A stretch of DNA of 16,217 bases from Thauera sp. UBA6194 (lineage in GTDB: Bacteria; Pseudomonadota; Gammaproteobacteria; Burkholderiales; Rhodocyclaceae). Shown piece by piece: positions 7,396-15,616 of the stretch (positions are counted from its first letter, which is position 1; the number at the start of each line of letters is the position of its first letter). A program made the translations under genes and the position numbers. The notes below the pieces were generated by a model. The model saw only the letters and a program-made list of their open reading frames with translations. It was not told the origin of the DNA and searched no databases. Where the stretch lies: NCBI GenBank assembly GCA_002422685.1, contig DITC01000012.1, positions 1 to 16,217 on the forward strand, in the 5' to 3' direction.

Positions 7396-8166
7396 ATGGC
7401 CAAGATTTTTTGCGTCGCCAACCAGAAGGGCGGGGTGGGCAAGACCACCACCTGCGTCAACCTCGCCGCTGCCCTGCACCGGGCGGGCCAGCGCGTGCTG
7501 CTGATCGACCTCGACCCGCAGGGCAACGCGACCATGGGGAGCGGCATCGACAAGCGTGGCCTGAAGAGCTCCGTGTATCACCTGCTCGTCGGCCTGGTGG
7601 ACCTGGCCGGCGTGCGCGTCGCATCGCCCACCGGCGGCTACGACGTGCTGCCTGCAAACCGCGACCTCGCCGGCGCCGAGGTCGAACTGGTGAACCTCGA
7701 CCAGCGCGAGAAGCGCCTGCGCAATGCGCTCGCTCCGTTCAACGACGACTACGATTTCGTCCTCATCGATTGCCCGCCCTCGCTGTCGATGCTCACCCTC
7801 AACGGCCTGTGCTGCGCCACCGGCGTCATCATCCCGATGCAATGCGAGTACTACGCGCTCGAGGGCCTGTCCGATCTGGTCAACACGATCAAGAAGGTGC
7901 ACGCCAACCTCAACCGCGACCTCAAGATCATCGGCTTGCTGCGCGTGATGTTCGACCCGCGCGTGACCCTGCAGCAGCAGGTGTCCACGCAGCTCGAGAG
8001 CCACTTTGGCGACAAGGTCTTTCGCGCCATCGTGCCGCGCAACGTGCGCCTGGCCGAAGCGCCCAGCCACGGCATGCCGGGCGTGGTGTTCGACAAGGCG
8101 GCCAAGGGTGCGCAGGCCTACATGGCCTTCGCGCGCGAGATGATCGAGCGCGCGAAGACCTTCTGA
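7396..8166 (+). CDS. parA: Chromosome partitioning ATPase ParA (Soj type)
   Basis: A 256-residue ParA/MinD-superfamily ATPase that works with ParB to segregate the replicated chromosomal origin, binding DNA nonspecifically in its ATP-bound dimeric form. The deviant Walker A motif KGGVGKTTT (11-19) has the signature Lys11 and the nucleotide-contacting Lys16. Asp40 lies in the switch I segment LIDLDPQGNAT, and Walker B is FVLIDCPPS. The short N-terminus without a helix-turn-helix domain marks the chromosomal Soj type rather than a type Ia plasmid ParA. The start is set at the ATG giving MAKIFCVANQKGG, as in the family; a possible 22-residue extension upstream has no family support. No strong Shine-Dalgarno precedes the ATG. 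parB follows after 14 bases, so the two form an operon. Confidence 0.97.
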   Translation: MAKIFCVANQKGGVGKTTTCVNLAAALHRAGQRVLLIDLDPQGNATMGSGIDKRGLKSSVYHLLVGLVDLAGVRVASPTGGYDVLPANRDLAGAEVELVNLDQREKRLRNALAPFNDDYDFVLIDCPPSLSMLTLNGLCCATGVIIPMQCEYYALEGLSDLVNTIKKVHANLNRDLKIIGLLRVMFDPRVTLQQQVSTQLESHFGDKVFRAIVPRNVRLAEAPSHGMPGVVFDKAAKGAQAYMAFAREMIERAKTF

Positions 8167-8180
8167 ATTTCGGAACCGAC

Positions 8181-9032
8181 ATGAACAAACCCAGACTCAA
8201 GGGCCTCGGCCGCGGACTCGACGCGCTGCTCGCGGCCAACCAGGAAGAAGAGACCGAGAAGGGCGAGCTGCAGTCGCTGCCCACGATCGCGCTGCAGCCC
8301 GGCAAGTACCAGCCGCGTACGCGCATGGACCCGGGCTCGCTGGAAGAGCTCGCAGCCTCGATCAAGGCGCAGGGCATCATGCAGCCGATCATGGTGCGCC
8401 CGGTGGGCGAGGACGCCTGGGAGATCATCGCCGGTGAGCGGCGCTGGCGTGCTTCGCAGATCGCCGGCCTGGCCGAGGTGCCCTGCCTGGTGCGCGAGAT
8501 CCCCGACGAGGCCGCGCTGGCGATGTCGCTGATCGAGAACATCCAGCGCGAAGACCTCAACCCGCTCGAGGAGGCTGGCGGCATCCAGCGCCTGATCGAC
8601 GAGTTCGACATGACCCACCAGCAGGCCGCCGACGCGGTCGGCCGCTCGCGCCCGGCGGCCTCCAACCTGCTGCGCCTGCTCAACCTCGCGCGGCCGGTGC
8701 AGGAGCTGCTGATGGCGGGCGACATCGACATGGGGCACGCGCGCGCCCTGCTGCCGCTCGACGGTGCCGGCCAGATCCAGCTCGCCAACCAGGTCGCCGC
8801 GCGCCAGCTCTCGGTGCGCGACACCGAGCGCCTGGTGCAGCAGATCCTCAACCCGCGCCAGAAGAAGCCCGCCCCGCAGCCCGACCGCGACCTGCTGCGC
8901 CTCGAAGAGGAGGTCTCGGATGCGATCGGTGCGACGGTGAAGATCAAGGCCAACAAGAAGGGCGCCGGCGAGCTCACGATCCGCTTCGGCAGCCTCGACC
9001 AACTCGAAGGCGTGCTCGGCCGCCTGCGCTGA
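8181..9032 (+). CDS. parB: Chromosome partitioning protein ParB (Spo0J type)
   Basis: A 283-residue CTP-dependent DNA clamp that loads at parS and stimulates the ATPase ParA. The N-terminal basic segment KGLGRGLDALL (7-17) is the usual ParA-interacting region. The ParB/Srx-type CTP-binding domain shows GERRWRA (85-91) and ENIQR (119-123). A helix-turn-helix for parS binding follows (about 140-170, including THQQAADAVGRSRPAASNLL), and the last ~45 residues form the conserved dimerisation domain. All key motifs are intact and the length is normal. The start lies 14 bases after the parA stop, with a modest CGGAA seven bases upstream. No full parS palindrome was found in this window, so its binding site is presumably elsewhere near the origin. 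The gene converges on a transporter gene with only 12 bases between them. Confidence 0.97.
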   Translation: MNKPRLKGLGRGLDALLAANQEEETEKGELQSLPTIALQPGKYQPRTRMDPGSLEELAASIKAQGIMQPIMVRPVGEDAWEIIAGERRWRASQIAGLAEVPCLVREIPDEAALAMSLIENIQREDLNPLEEAGGIQRLIDEFDMTHQQAADAVGRSRPAASNLLRLLNLARPVQELLMAGDIDMGHARALLPLDGAGQIQLANQVAARQLSVRDTERLVQQILNPRQKKPAPQPDRDLLRLEEEVSDAIGATVKIKANKKGAGELTIRFGSLDQLEGVLGRLR

Positions 9033-9044
9033 GGCGCGTCCGCG

Positions 9045-10367
9045 TCAGTCTTCGCGCTGCGCGGCGCGCATGCCGCGCGCCTCGTCGATGCCGGCCAGGG
9101 GTACCAGTGCTGCCGCGAACAGCACGATGCAGAACAGCACGGCGCCCTGCAGGCCGAACAGCCACTGCAGCAGGCCGACGCCGAAGATGCCGAAGATGGC
9201 GGCGAGCTTGCTGAACAGGCCCCAGAACCCGAACAGCTCCGCCGCACGCTGGGGCGGCGCAAACGCCCCCACCAGCGCGCGCCCCACCGACTGACTCGAG
9301 CCCAGGCTCAGGCCCGAGAGTAGCCCCGCCACCAGGAAGACCTGCTCGGCGTGCAGCGCCAGGCCGAAGGCGGCGTTGAGCGCCTGGGTCAGCGCCGCGA
9401 CGAAGTAGATCGCCAGAATCGCCACCATCCACAGCAGCAGCGTGAGCGCATAGGTGGTGCGCCCACCCAGCCGATCCTGCAGCGCCCCGAACAGCAGCGC
9501 ACCGAGCAGCGCGGTGATCTGCACGACGATGAACATCTGCGTGCGCGTCGCTTCGCTCCAGCCGATCACCTGTGCGCCGTAGATGAACGAGAACGCCACG
9601 ATCACGTACACCCCGGCCATCGCGAACAGGATCGAGACGAAGAGTCGGGCGAGGTCGGGAAACTCCGCCACCGTGCGCACGGTGCGCAGCACGCGCTGAC
9701 GGGCGATGGTGAGGGTTGCGGCGCCGAGTGCCTGGCGCGCGCCGCAGGCGGGCTCGCGCACCCACAGAAAGGTCGGGATCGCGGCGAGCAGGAAGAAGCC
9801 CGCGGCGAACGGCCCCACCCAGCGCACGCGCGCGAAATTTTCGGCGCTGGTCTCGCCCAGCAGCACCAGCACGAAGCCCGCCGAGACCAGCCCCCCGGCG
9901 TAGCCGAGCGCCCAGCCGAACCCCGAGATTCGGCCGAGCTCGCGGCTGTCGCCGAGAAAAGGCAGAAAGCTGGCGATGAAGGATTCGCCGGTGGCGAAGG
10001 CCGCATTCGAGATCACGATCAAGCTGAAGCCCAGCCAGATGTAGCCGGGTTCGACGAAATACAGCAAGGCGGTGCTGAGCACGGTGAGCACGTAGCTCGC
10101 GAACAGCATGCGCTTGCGCGCCTGCGCGTGATCCATCATCACGCCGAGCAGCGGCGCGCTCGCCACCACGAGCGCATAGCTCAGGCACAGCGCGAGGCTC
10201 CACAGCAGGTTGCCCAGGCGGTAGTCCGGGGCGTCTCCGACCACGATGCGCGTATACACATCGCCGAACACCACCGTGATGATCAGCAAGGTGTATGCCT
10301 GGCTCGCGAAATCGAACATCGCCCAGCCGAAGATTTCGCGTCGGCCGGCCTTGCGGGTCTTGATCAT
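9045..10367 (-). CDS. MFS transporter, UMF1/Atg22-like family
   Basis: A 440-residue polytopic inner-membrane protein with about twelve hydrophobic segments, so a secondary transporter of the major facilitator superfamily. The N-terminus EIFGWAMFDFASQAYTLLI resembles the W-x-x-[FY]-D-[FW]-A-x-x-x-[FY] opening of the UMF1/Atg22-like group. An MFS-type cytoplasmic loop occurs after helix 2 (GVMMDHAQARKRM, about 75-87), with a related loop in the second half (GALQDRLGGRTT). The substrate of bacterial members is not known to me; yeast Atg22 is a vacuolar amino-acid exporter. The start ATG is preceded only by a weak ACGGA. It runs opposite to its neighbours, 12 bases from the parB stop and with a 217-base divergent spacer to atpI, so it is a single-gene unit not linked in function to either neighbour. 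Confidence 0.88.
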   Translation of the reverse strand: MIKTRKAGRREIFGWAMFDFASQAYTLLIITVVFGDVYTRIVVGDAPDYRLGNLLWSLALCLSYALVVASAPLLGVMMDHAQARKRMLFASYVLTVLSTALLYFVEPGYIWLGFSLIVISNAAFATGESFIASFLPFLGDSRELGRISGFGWALGYAGGLVSAGFVLVLLGETSAENFARVRWVGPFAAGFFLLAAIPTFLWVREPACGARQALGAATLTIARQRVLRTVRTVAEFPDLARLFVSILFAMAGVYVIVAFSFIYGAQVIGWSEATRTQMFIVVQITALLGALLFGALQDRLGGRTTYALTLLLWMVAILAIYFVAALTQALNAAFGLALHAEQVFLVAGLLSGLSLGSSQSVGRALVGAFAPPQRAAELFGFWGLFSKLAAIFGIFGVGLLQWLFGLQGAVLFCIVLFAAALVPLAGIDEARGMRAAQRED

Positions 10368-10438
10368 CGAGGGGTCCGTTCTGCGCTCCGAAGCCGTATT
10401 TTGCCCCCTTCCACGCGCAGGAAAAGCCGGTCAGGCCG

Positions 10439-10458
10439 CTTATATCTTCTATAAGATA
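10439..10458. promoter_or_regulatory. AT-rich palindrome in the divergent MFS/atpI spacer
   Basis: In otherwise GC-rich DNA a 20-base island contains two overlapping perfect inverted repeats: CTTATA (10439-10444) with TATAAG (10450-10455), and TATCTT (10443-10448) with AAGATA (10453-10458). It also offers TATAAG/TATAGA-like -10 boxes on the - strand, upstream of the transporter. It may be the transporter promoter, a regulator site, or both. No matching -35 box is clear. Confidence 0.4.
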
Positions 10459-10499
10459 CGAAACCGCACTCACGTAGCGCCGCGCGAAGCACGCGAGGT

Positions 10500-10528
10500 T
10501 TGACTTTGCTGCGGTAAACCCCTACCAT
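10500..10528 (+). promoter_or_regulatory. Sigma70-type promoter of the atp operon
   Basis: TTGACT (10500-10505) matches the -35 consensus at five of six positions and TACCAT (10523-10528) matches the -10 at four of six, with the ideal 17-base spacer. Transcription would start near 10535, leaving a leader of about 50 bases before the chosen atpI start. This is the best-spaced promoter-like pair noticed in the window. Confidence 0.6.
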
Positions 10529-10584
10529 CCGCGGGATTTTTGGCGGTCGCAGGCTCGCGCCACGCGATAATGCGACGACATCAG

Positions 10585-10926
10585 ATGCTCAAAGCTGTCA
10601 TACTGCAGTTGGTTGCGACCCTCGCCGCAGTACTGCTCGCCGGCGCGCTTTTCGGCGTGCGTGGCGCGGTCTCCGCCGCAGGGGCAGGCATGGCATGCGT
10701 GTTGCCGAGCTGGATGTTTGCGATGCGTCTTGCAGCGATCACGCGCAAGACTGGCACAGCAACTGTGACCGCTTTTGTCGCAGGCGAGTTCATAAAGATC
10801 GCCTCGATTGTGGGATTGTTGGCGTTGGTATGGGCCCTTTATCCTGACCTCCACTGGGGGGGCATGCTGATCGGTCTCATCCTGGCGCTTAAGGCGAATT
10901 TGTTTGCATTTTTGGTAAAGACCTGA
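10585..10926 (+). CDS. atpI: ATP synthase protein I (AtpI)
   Basis: A small, highly hydrophobic membrane protein (113 residues from the chosen start) with about four transmembrane segments (near 2-20, 26-48, 60-83, 87-112). Position directly before atpB and the pattern match AtpI, a non-structural factor reported in some bacteria to help assemble the c-ring. The conserved tail motif GEFIKI followed by a membrane hairpin ending ALKANLFAFLVKT is typical of proteobacterial AtpI. The start is uncertain: ATG at 10585 gives MLKAVILQLV, ATG at 10570 would add five residues, and TTG at 10540 would lie too close to the predicted transcription start. None has a good Shine-Dalgarno. Codon use is less GC-rich than in flanking genes. 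Only two bases separate its stop from atpB. Confidence 0.85.
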   Translation: MLKAVILQLVATLAAVLLAGALFGVRGAVSAAGAGMACVLPSWMFAMRLAAITRKTGTATVTAFVAGEFIKIASIVGLLALVWALYPDLHWGGMLIGLILALKANLFAFLVKT

Positions 10927-10928
10927 CC

Positions 10929-11780
10929 ATGGCTACAGAAGGGCACGCCCCCACCGCATCCGAGTACGTCATTCACCACCTGACGCACCTCAACAACACC
11001 GGCCACGCGCAAGAGAACATCGTGGACTGGAGTGTCATCAACATCGACTCGATGTTCTACTCGATCGTGATCGGTGCGCTCACCGTCTTCCTGTTGTGGA
11101 AGGCCGCGAGCAAGGCCACCTCGGGTGTGCCGGGCCGCTTCCAGGGCATCGTCGAGCTGCTCGTCGAGATGGTCGCCGACCAGGCCAAGGGCATCGTGCA
11201 TAGCGCCGAGTCGCGCAAGTTCGTCGCCCCGCTGGCGCTCACCGTCTTCGTCTGGATCTTCCTGATGAACGCGATGGACCTGCTGCCGGTCGATCTGCTG
11301 CCGCGCATCTGGGAAGGCGTCTATGCCGCCGGCGGGGGTGATCCGGCTCACGCCTACATGCGCGTCGTGGCCACTGCCGACCTCTCCGCCACGCTCGGCA
11401 TGTCTACCGGCGTGCTGCTCCTGTGCCTGTACTACAACATCAAGATCAAGGGTGTCGGTGGCTGGGTGCACGAGCTCTTCACCGCGCCGTTCGGCAATCA
11501 CCCGCTGCTCTACCCGATCAACTTTGCGATGCAGATCATCGAGTTCGTCGCCAAGACGGTCTCCCACGGCATGCGACTGTTCGGCAACATGTACGCTGGC
11601 GAGCTGATCTTCATTCTGATCGCGCTGCTCGGCAGCACCGCTACCGTGTTCGGCTTCTTCGGCCACGTCATCGCGGGCTCCATCTGGGCGATCTTCCACA
11701 TCCTGATCATCACCCTCCAGGCCTTCATCTTCATGATGCTGACGCTGGTGTATGTCGGTCAGGCGCACGAGAGTCACTAA
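10929..11780 (+). CDS. atpB: F1Fo ATP synthase subunit a (AtpB)
   Basis: A 283-residue membrane subunit forming the two proton half-channels next to the c-ring of ATP synthase. The essential stator arginine is Arg216, in SHGMRLFGNMYAGELIF, equivalent to E. coli Arg210. Several transmembrane segments follow the order of the family, and the C-terminus LQAFIFMMLTLVYVGQAHE is typical. The N-terminus MATEGHAPTASEYVIHHL is of the betaproteobacterial kind and fixes the start. The ribosome site is weak (GGTAAAG at about 10914-10920), so translation may be coupled to atpI, two bases upstream. A 64-base AT-rich spacer leads to atpE. Confidence 0.98.
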   Translation: MATEGHAPTASEYVIHHLTHLNNTGHAQENIVDWSVINIDSMFYSIVIGALTVFLLWKAASKATSGVPGRFQGIVELLVEMVADQAKGIVHSAESRKFVAPLALTVFVWIFLMNAMDLLPVDLLPRIWEGVYAAGGGDPAHAYMRVVATADLSATLGMSTGVLLLCLYYNIKIKGVGGWVHELFTAPFGNHPLLYPINFAMQIIEFVAKTVSHGMRLFGNMYAGELIFILIALLGSTATVFGFFGHVIAGSIWAIFHILIITLQAFIFMMLTLVYVGQAHESH

Positions 11781-11844
11781 GTTCTGGTTTCAGCTTCAAC
11801 GTAGTATCTGGTTTTTAAACTCACTTCCTCACTAAGGAGTCGTC
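11781..11844 (+). promoter_or_regulatory. atpE translation-initiation leader with strong Shine-Dalgarno
   Basis: The atpB-atpE spacer is markedly AT-rich for this genome. It has two copies of TCTGGTTT (11783-11790, 11807-11814), a small palindrome GTTTTTAAAC (11811-11820), a pyrimidine-rich run, and AAGGAG (11834-11839) five bases before the ATG. In E. coli the U/A-rich stretch before atpE raises translation of subunit c; this leader looks like an equivalent. That role is inferred by analogy. Confidence 0.55.
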
Positions 11845-12090
11845 ATGGAAAACGTTCTGGGTTTTGTTGCTCTGGCTGCTGGTCTGATCATCGGTCTGGG
11901 TGCCATCGGCGCTTGTATCGGTATCGGCATCATGGGTTCCAAGTACCTCGAAGCTTCGGCCCGTCAGCCTGAACTGATGAACGCGCTGCAGACCAAGATG
12001 TTCCTGCTGGCCGGTCTGATCGACGCTGCGTTCCTGATCGGTGTCGGTATCGCCATGATGTTTGCCTTCGCCAACCCGTTCCAGCTCTGA
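11845..12090 (+). CDS. atpE: F1Fo ATP synthase subunit c (AtpE)
   Basis: An 81-residue hairpin of two transmembrane helices joined by the polar loop ARQPEL (39-44); many copies form the rotating proteolipid ring. The proton-carrying carboxylate is Asp60 (in AGLIDAAFLIGVG), equivalent to E. coli Asp61. An acidic residue of the Na+-type ligand set (Gln/Glu in helix 1) is not seen, so it should be a proton-coupled ring. The glycine-rich first helix (GLGAIGACIGIGIMG) is typical. Codon use differs from neighbours, with many GGT, GCT and CGT codons, as expected for a very highly expressed gene. The strong AAGGAG site fixes the start. Confidence 0.99.
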   Translation: MENVLGFVALAAGLIIGLGAIGACIGIGIMGSKYLEASARQPELMNALQTKMFLLAGLIDAAFLIGVGIAMMFAFANPFQL

Positions 12091-12092
12091 TC

Positions 12093-12118
12093 GGTTCGAG
12101 TTCATCCTTTTTTGAACC
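12093..12118 (+). other. Small stem-loop in the atpE-atpF spacer
   Basis: GGTTC (12093-12097) can pair with GAACC (12114-12118) around a 16-base loop that contains a run of six T. The T-run is in the loop rather than after the stem, so this is not a standard terminator. It could be an RNA-processing or mRNA-stability element after the highly expressed atpE; support is slight. Confidence 0.3.
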
Positions 12119-12137
12119 AACCTGAGGGCCAAGAACC

Positions 12138-12611
12138 GTGAATTTGAACGCAACCCTGATAGCCCAGCTCGTTGTGTTCTTCATTCTGGCGTGGTTCACG
12201 ATGAAATTCGTGTGGCCGCCCATCGTGAAGGCACTGGACGAGCGTGCGAACAAGATCGCAGACGGGCTGGCAGCTGCGGACAAGGCCAAGGCCGATCTGG
12301 CGCTCGCCGAGAAGAAGGTCGTCGAGGAACTGCGCAAGGCCCGCGAATCCGCGGGTGATGTGCGTGCCTCCGCTGAAAAGCAGGCGAGCCACCTGATCGA
12401 CGATGCCCGTGCCGAAGCCGCCCGCATCATCGCTGCTGCGCGCGAGGCCGCGGAGGCCGAAGCCGGCGCCGCCACCCAGCGTGCCAAGGAAGCTCTGCGC
12501 GACCAGGTCGCCCATCTGGCTGTTGCCGGTGCAGAGAAGATCCTGCGCCGCGAGATCAACGCCGAGGTGCATGCCGAGCTGCTTTCCAACCTGAAACAGG
12601 AACTGCACTAA
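12138..12611 (+). CDS. atpF: F1Fo ATP synthase subunit b (AtpF), GTG start
   Basis: A 157-residue stator subunit (E. coli b is 156) with one N-terminal transmembrane helix (about 5-26), then a long charged, Ala/Lys/Glu-rich coiled coil that dimerises and links the membrane part to F1 through delta. The motif FVWPPIVKALDERANKIADGL just after the helix is the family hallmark. The start is GTG, with GAGGG (12124-12128) nine bases upstream; it gives MNLNATLIAQLVVFF, as in betaproteobacterial homologues. A rarer start and a modest site fit lower output than atpE, in line with two b copies per enzyme. Its stop is three bases before the atpH ATG. Confidence 0.97.
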   Translation: MNLNATLIAQLVVFFILAWFTMKFVWPPIVKALDERANKIADGLAAADKAKADLALAEKKVVEELRKARESAGDVRASAEKQASHLIDDARAEAARIIAAAREAAEAEAGAATQRAKEALRDQVAHLAVAGAEKILRREINAEVHAELLSNLKQELH

Positions 12612-12614
12612 GTC

Positions 12615-13148
12615 ATGGCCGAGAACGTCACCATCGCGCGCCCATATGCAGACGCCGCCTTCGAGCTGGCTCGCGGGGCAGGTGCGCTGGGGCCTTGGTC
12701 GGAAGCGCTGGATCGGTTTGCCGCTGTGGCGGCCGATCCCAGCATGCAGGCGTGCTTCACCGATCCCAACCTGTCCGCAGATCAGCTCAACAAGCTGATG
12801 CTGGATGTGGCGGGTGATCTGAACGCCGAGCAGCAGAACTTCGTCCGCGTCCTCGTGGATAACGAACGCCTGCAGGTGCTTCCGGAGATCCGTGACCTGT
12901 TCGTTGCTCTCAAGAACGAACACGAAGGTGTCAAGGAGGCTGTAATCACCTCCGCCTTCCCGCTCGACGATGCCGCGCTGGCGGCGTTGAAGGCCGACCT
13001 CGAAGACCGCTTCAAGGTCGCCGTCAATGTCAATGTCAGCATCGACCCCGAACTTATCGGTGGGGTCCGCATCGCCGTGGGCGACGAAGTCATCGACGCC
13101 TCGGTCCGCGGCAAGCTCGCGAACATGGCCGCTGCGCTTAAGAACTAG
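12615..13148 (+). CDS. atpH: F1Fo ATP synthase subunit delta (AtpH)
   Basis: A 177-residue protein (the same length as E. coli delta) that clamps the top of the F1 hexamer to the b-subunit stalk. N-terminal helices open with TIARPYADAAFELA, the usual start of the OSCP/delta family. The C-terminal signature VSIDPELIGGVRIAVGDEVIDASVRGKL (about 141-168) is clear. The gene follows atpF after three bases and has only a distant AGGAA (12598-12602), so translation is probably coupled to atpF. No unusual features. Confidence 0.97.
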   Translation: MAENVTIARPYADAAFELARGAGALGPWSEALDRFAAVAADPSMQACFTDPNLSADQLNKLMLDVAGDLNAEQQNFVRVLVDNERLQVLPEIRDLFVALKNEHEGVKEAVITSAFPLDDAALAALKADLEDRFKVAVNVNVSIDPELIGGVRIAVGDEVIDASVRGKLANMAAALKN

Positions 13149-13160
13149 GAGCATACATAC

Positions 13161-14699
<1,539 letters not shown>

Positions 14700-14720
14700 G
14701 GCCGGCGAGGGAGACGGAAT

Positions 14721-15590
14721 ATGGCTAGCGGTAAGGAAATCCGTACCAAGATCAAGAGCGTGCAAAACACGCGCAAGATCACGAAGGCCATGGAGATGGT
14801 GGCCGCGTCCAAGATGCGCAAGGCGCAGGACCGGATGCGTGCTGCCCGCCCCTTTGCCGAGAAGATCCGCCGACTCGCCGCGAACCTGTCCCAGGCCAAT
14901 GTGACCGACTACAAGCACCCGTTCCTGGTCCGCAAGGACCAGGTCAAGCGGGTCGGCTTGATCCTGGTGACCACCGACAAGGGTTTGTGCGGTGGCCTCA
15001 ACACCAACGTCCAGCGTATTGCGCTCAACGCCATGAAGGACTGGGAGTCCTCCGGCGTCACCGAAGTCCATGCCTGCTGCATCGGCAACAAGGGTCTCGG
15101 TTTCATGCAGCGCATGGGCGCAAAGGTGGTGTCGAACGTCACCCAGCTGGGTGACACGCCGCACCTGGAGAAGCTGATCGGTCCGGTCAAGGTCATGCTC
15201 GACGCGTTCCAGAACGACGAGCTCGACGCGGTTTATCTGGCTTACACCCGCTTCGTGAACACCATGAAGCAGGAACCGGTGCTGGAGCAGTTGCTCCCGC
15301 TCACCGGCGAGAAGCTGGGCACGCCCGACAGTTCGTGGGATTACCTCTACGAGCCCGATCCGCAGGTCGTCATCGACGAGTTGCTGGTGCGCTACGTCGA
15401 GGCGCTGGTCTATCAGGCCGTGGCCGAGAACATGGCATCCGAACAGAGCGCGCGCATGGTGGCAATGAAGGCCGCTTCCGACAATGCCAAGAGCGTGATT
15501 GGCGAACTGCAGCTGGTCTACAACAAGACCCGCCAGGCCGCGATCACCAAGGAGCTGTCGGAAATCGTCGGCGGCGCCGCCGCGGTGTAA
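14721..15590 (+). CDS. atpG: F1Fo ATP synthase subunit gamma (AtpG)
   Basis: A 289-residue central shaft subunit (E. coli 287) that rotates inside the alpha3beta3 hexamer and couples it to the c-ring. The N-terminal helix (about 1-58, with VQNTRKITKAMEMVAASKMRK) and the C-terminal helix (about 210-285) form the shaft. The conserved motif TTDKGLCGGLN is at 84-94, and the C-terminal signature NKTRQAAITKELSEIVGG is complete. GAGGGAG (14707-14713) provides the ribosome site. The gene is 21 bases from atpA and 26 from atpD, in the standard F1 order. Confidence 0.98.
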   Translation: MASGKEIRTKIKSVQNTRKITKAMEMVAASKMRKAQDRMRAARPFAEKIRRLAANLSQANVTDYKHPFLVRKDQVKRVGLILVTTDKGLCGGLNTNVQRIALNAMKDWESSGVTEVHACCIGNKGLGFMQRMGAKVVSNVTQLGDTPHLEKLIGPVKVMLDAFQNDELDAVYLAYTRFVNTMKQEPVLEQLLPLTGEKLGTPDSSWDYLYEPDPQVVIDELLVRYVEALVYQAVAENMASEQSARMVAMKAASDNAKSVIGELQLVYNKTRQAAITKELSEIVGGAAAV

Positions 15591-15616
15591 CGGATTATTG
15601 AATTAAGGAAACGACG

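Noticed and set aside
8974..10473. 499-codon - strand frame overlapping the MFS gene, and a 367-codon + strand frame at 9351-10454
   Set aside because: The frame at 9045-10367 gives a proper membrane protein with UMF1-like motifs; the others give hydrophilic Arg/His-rich products.
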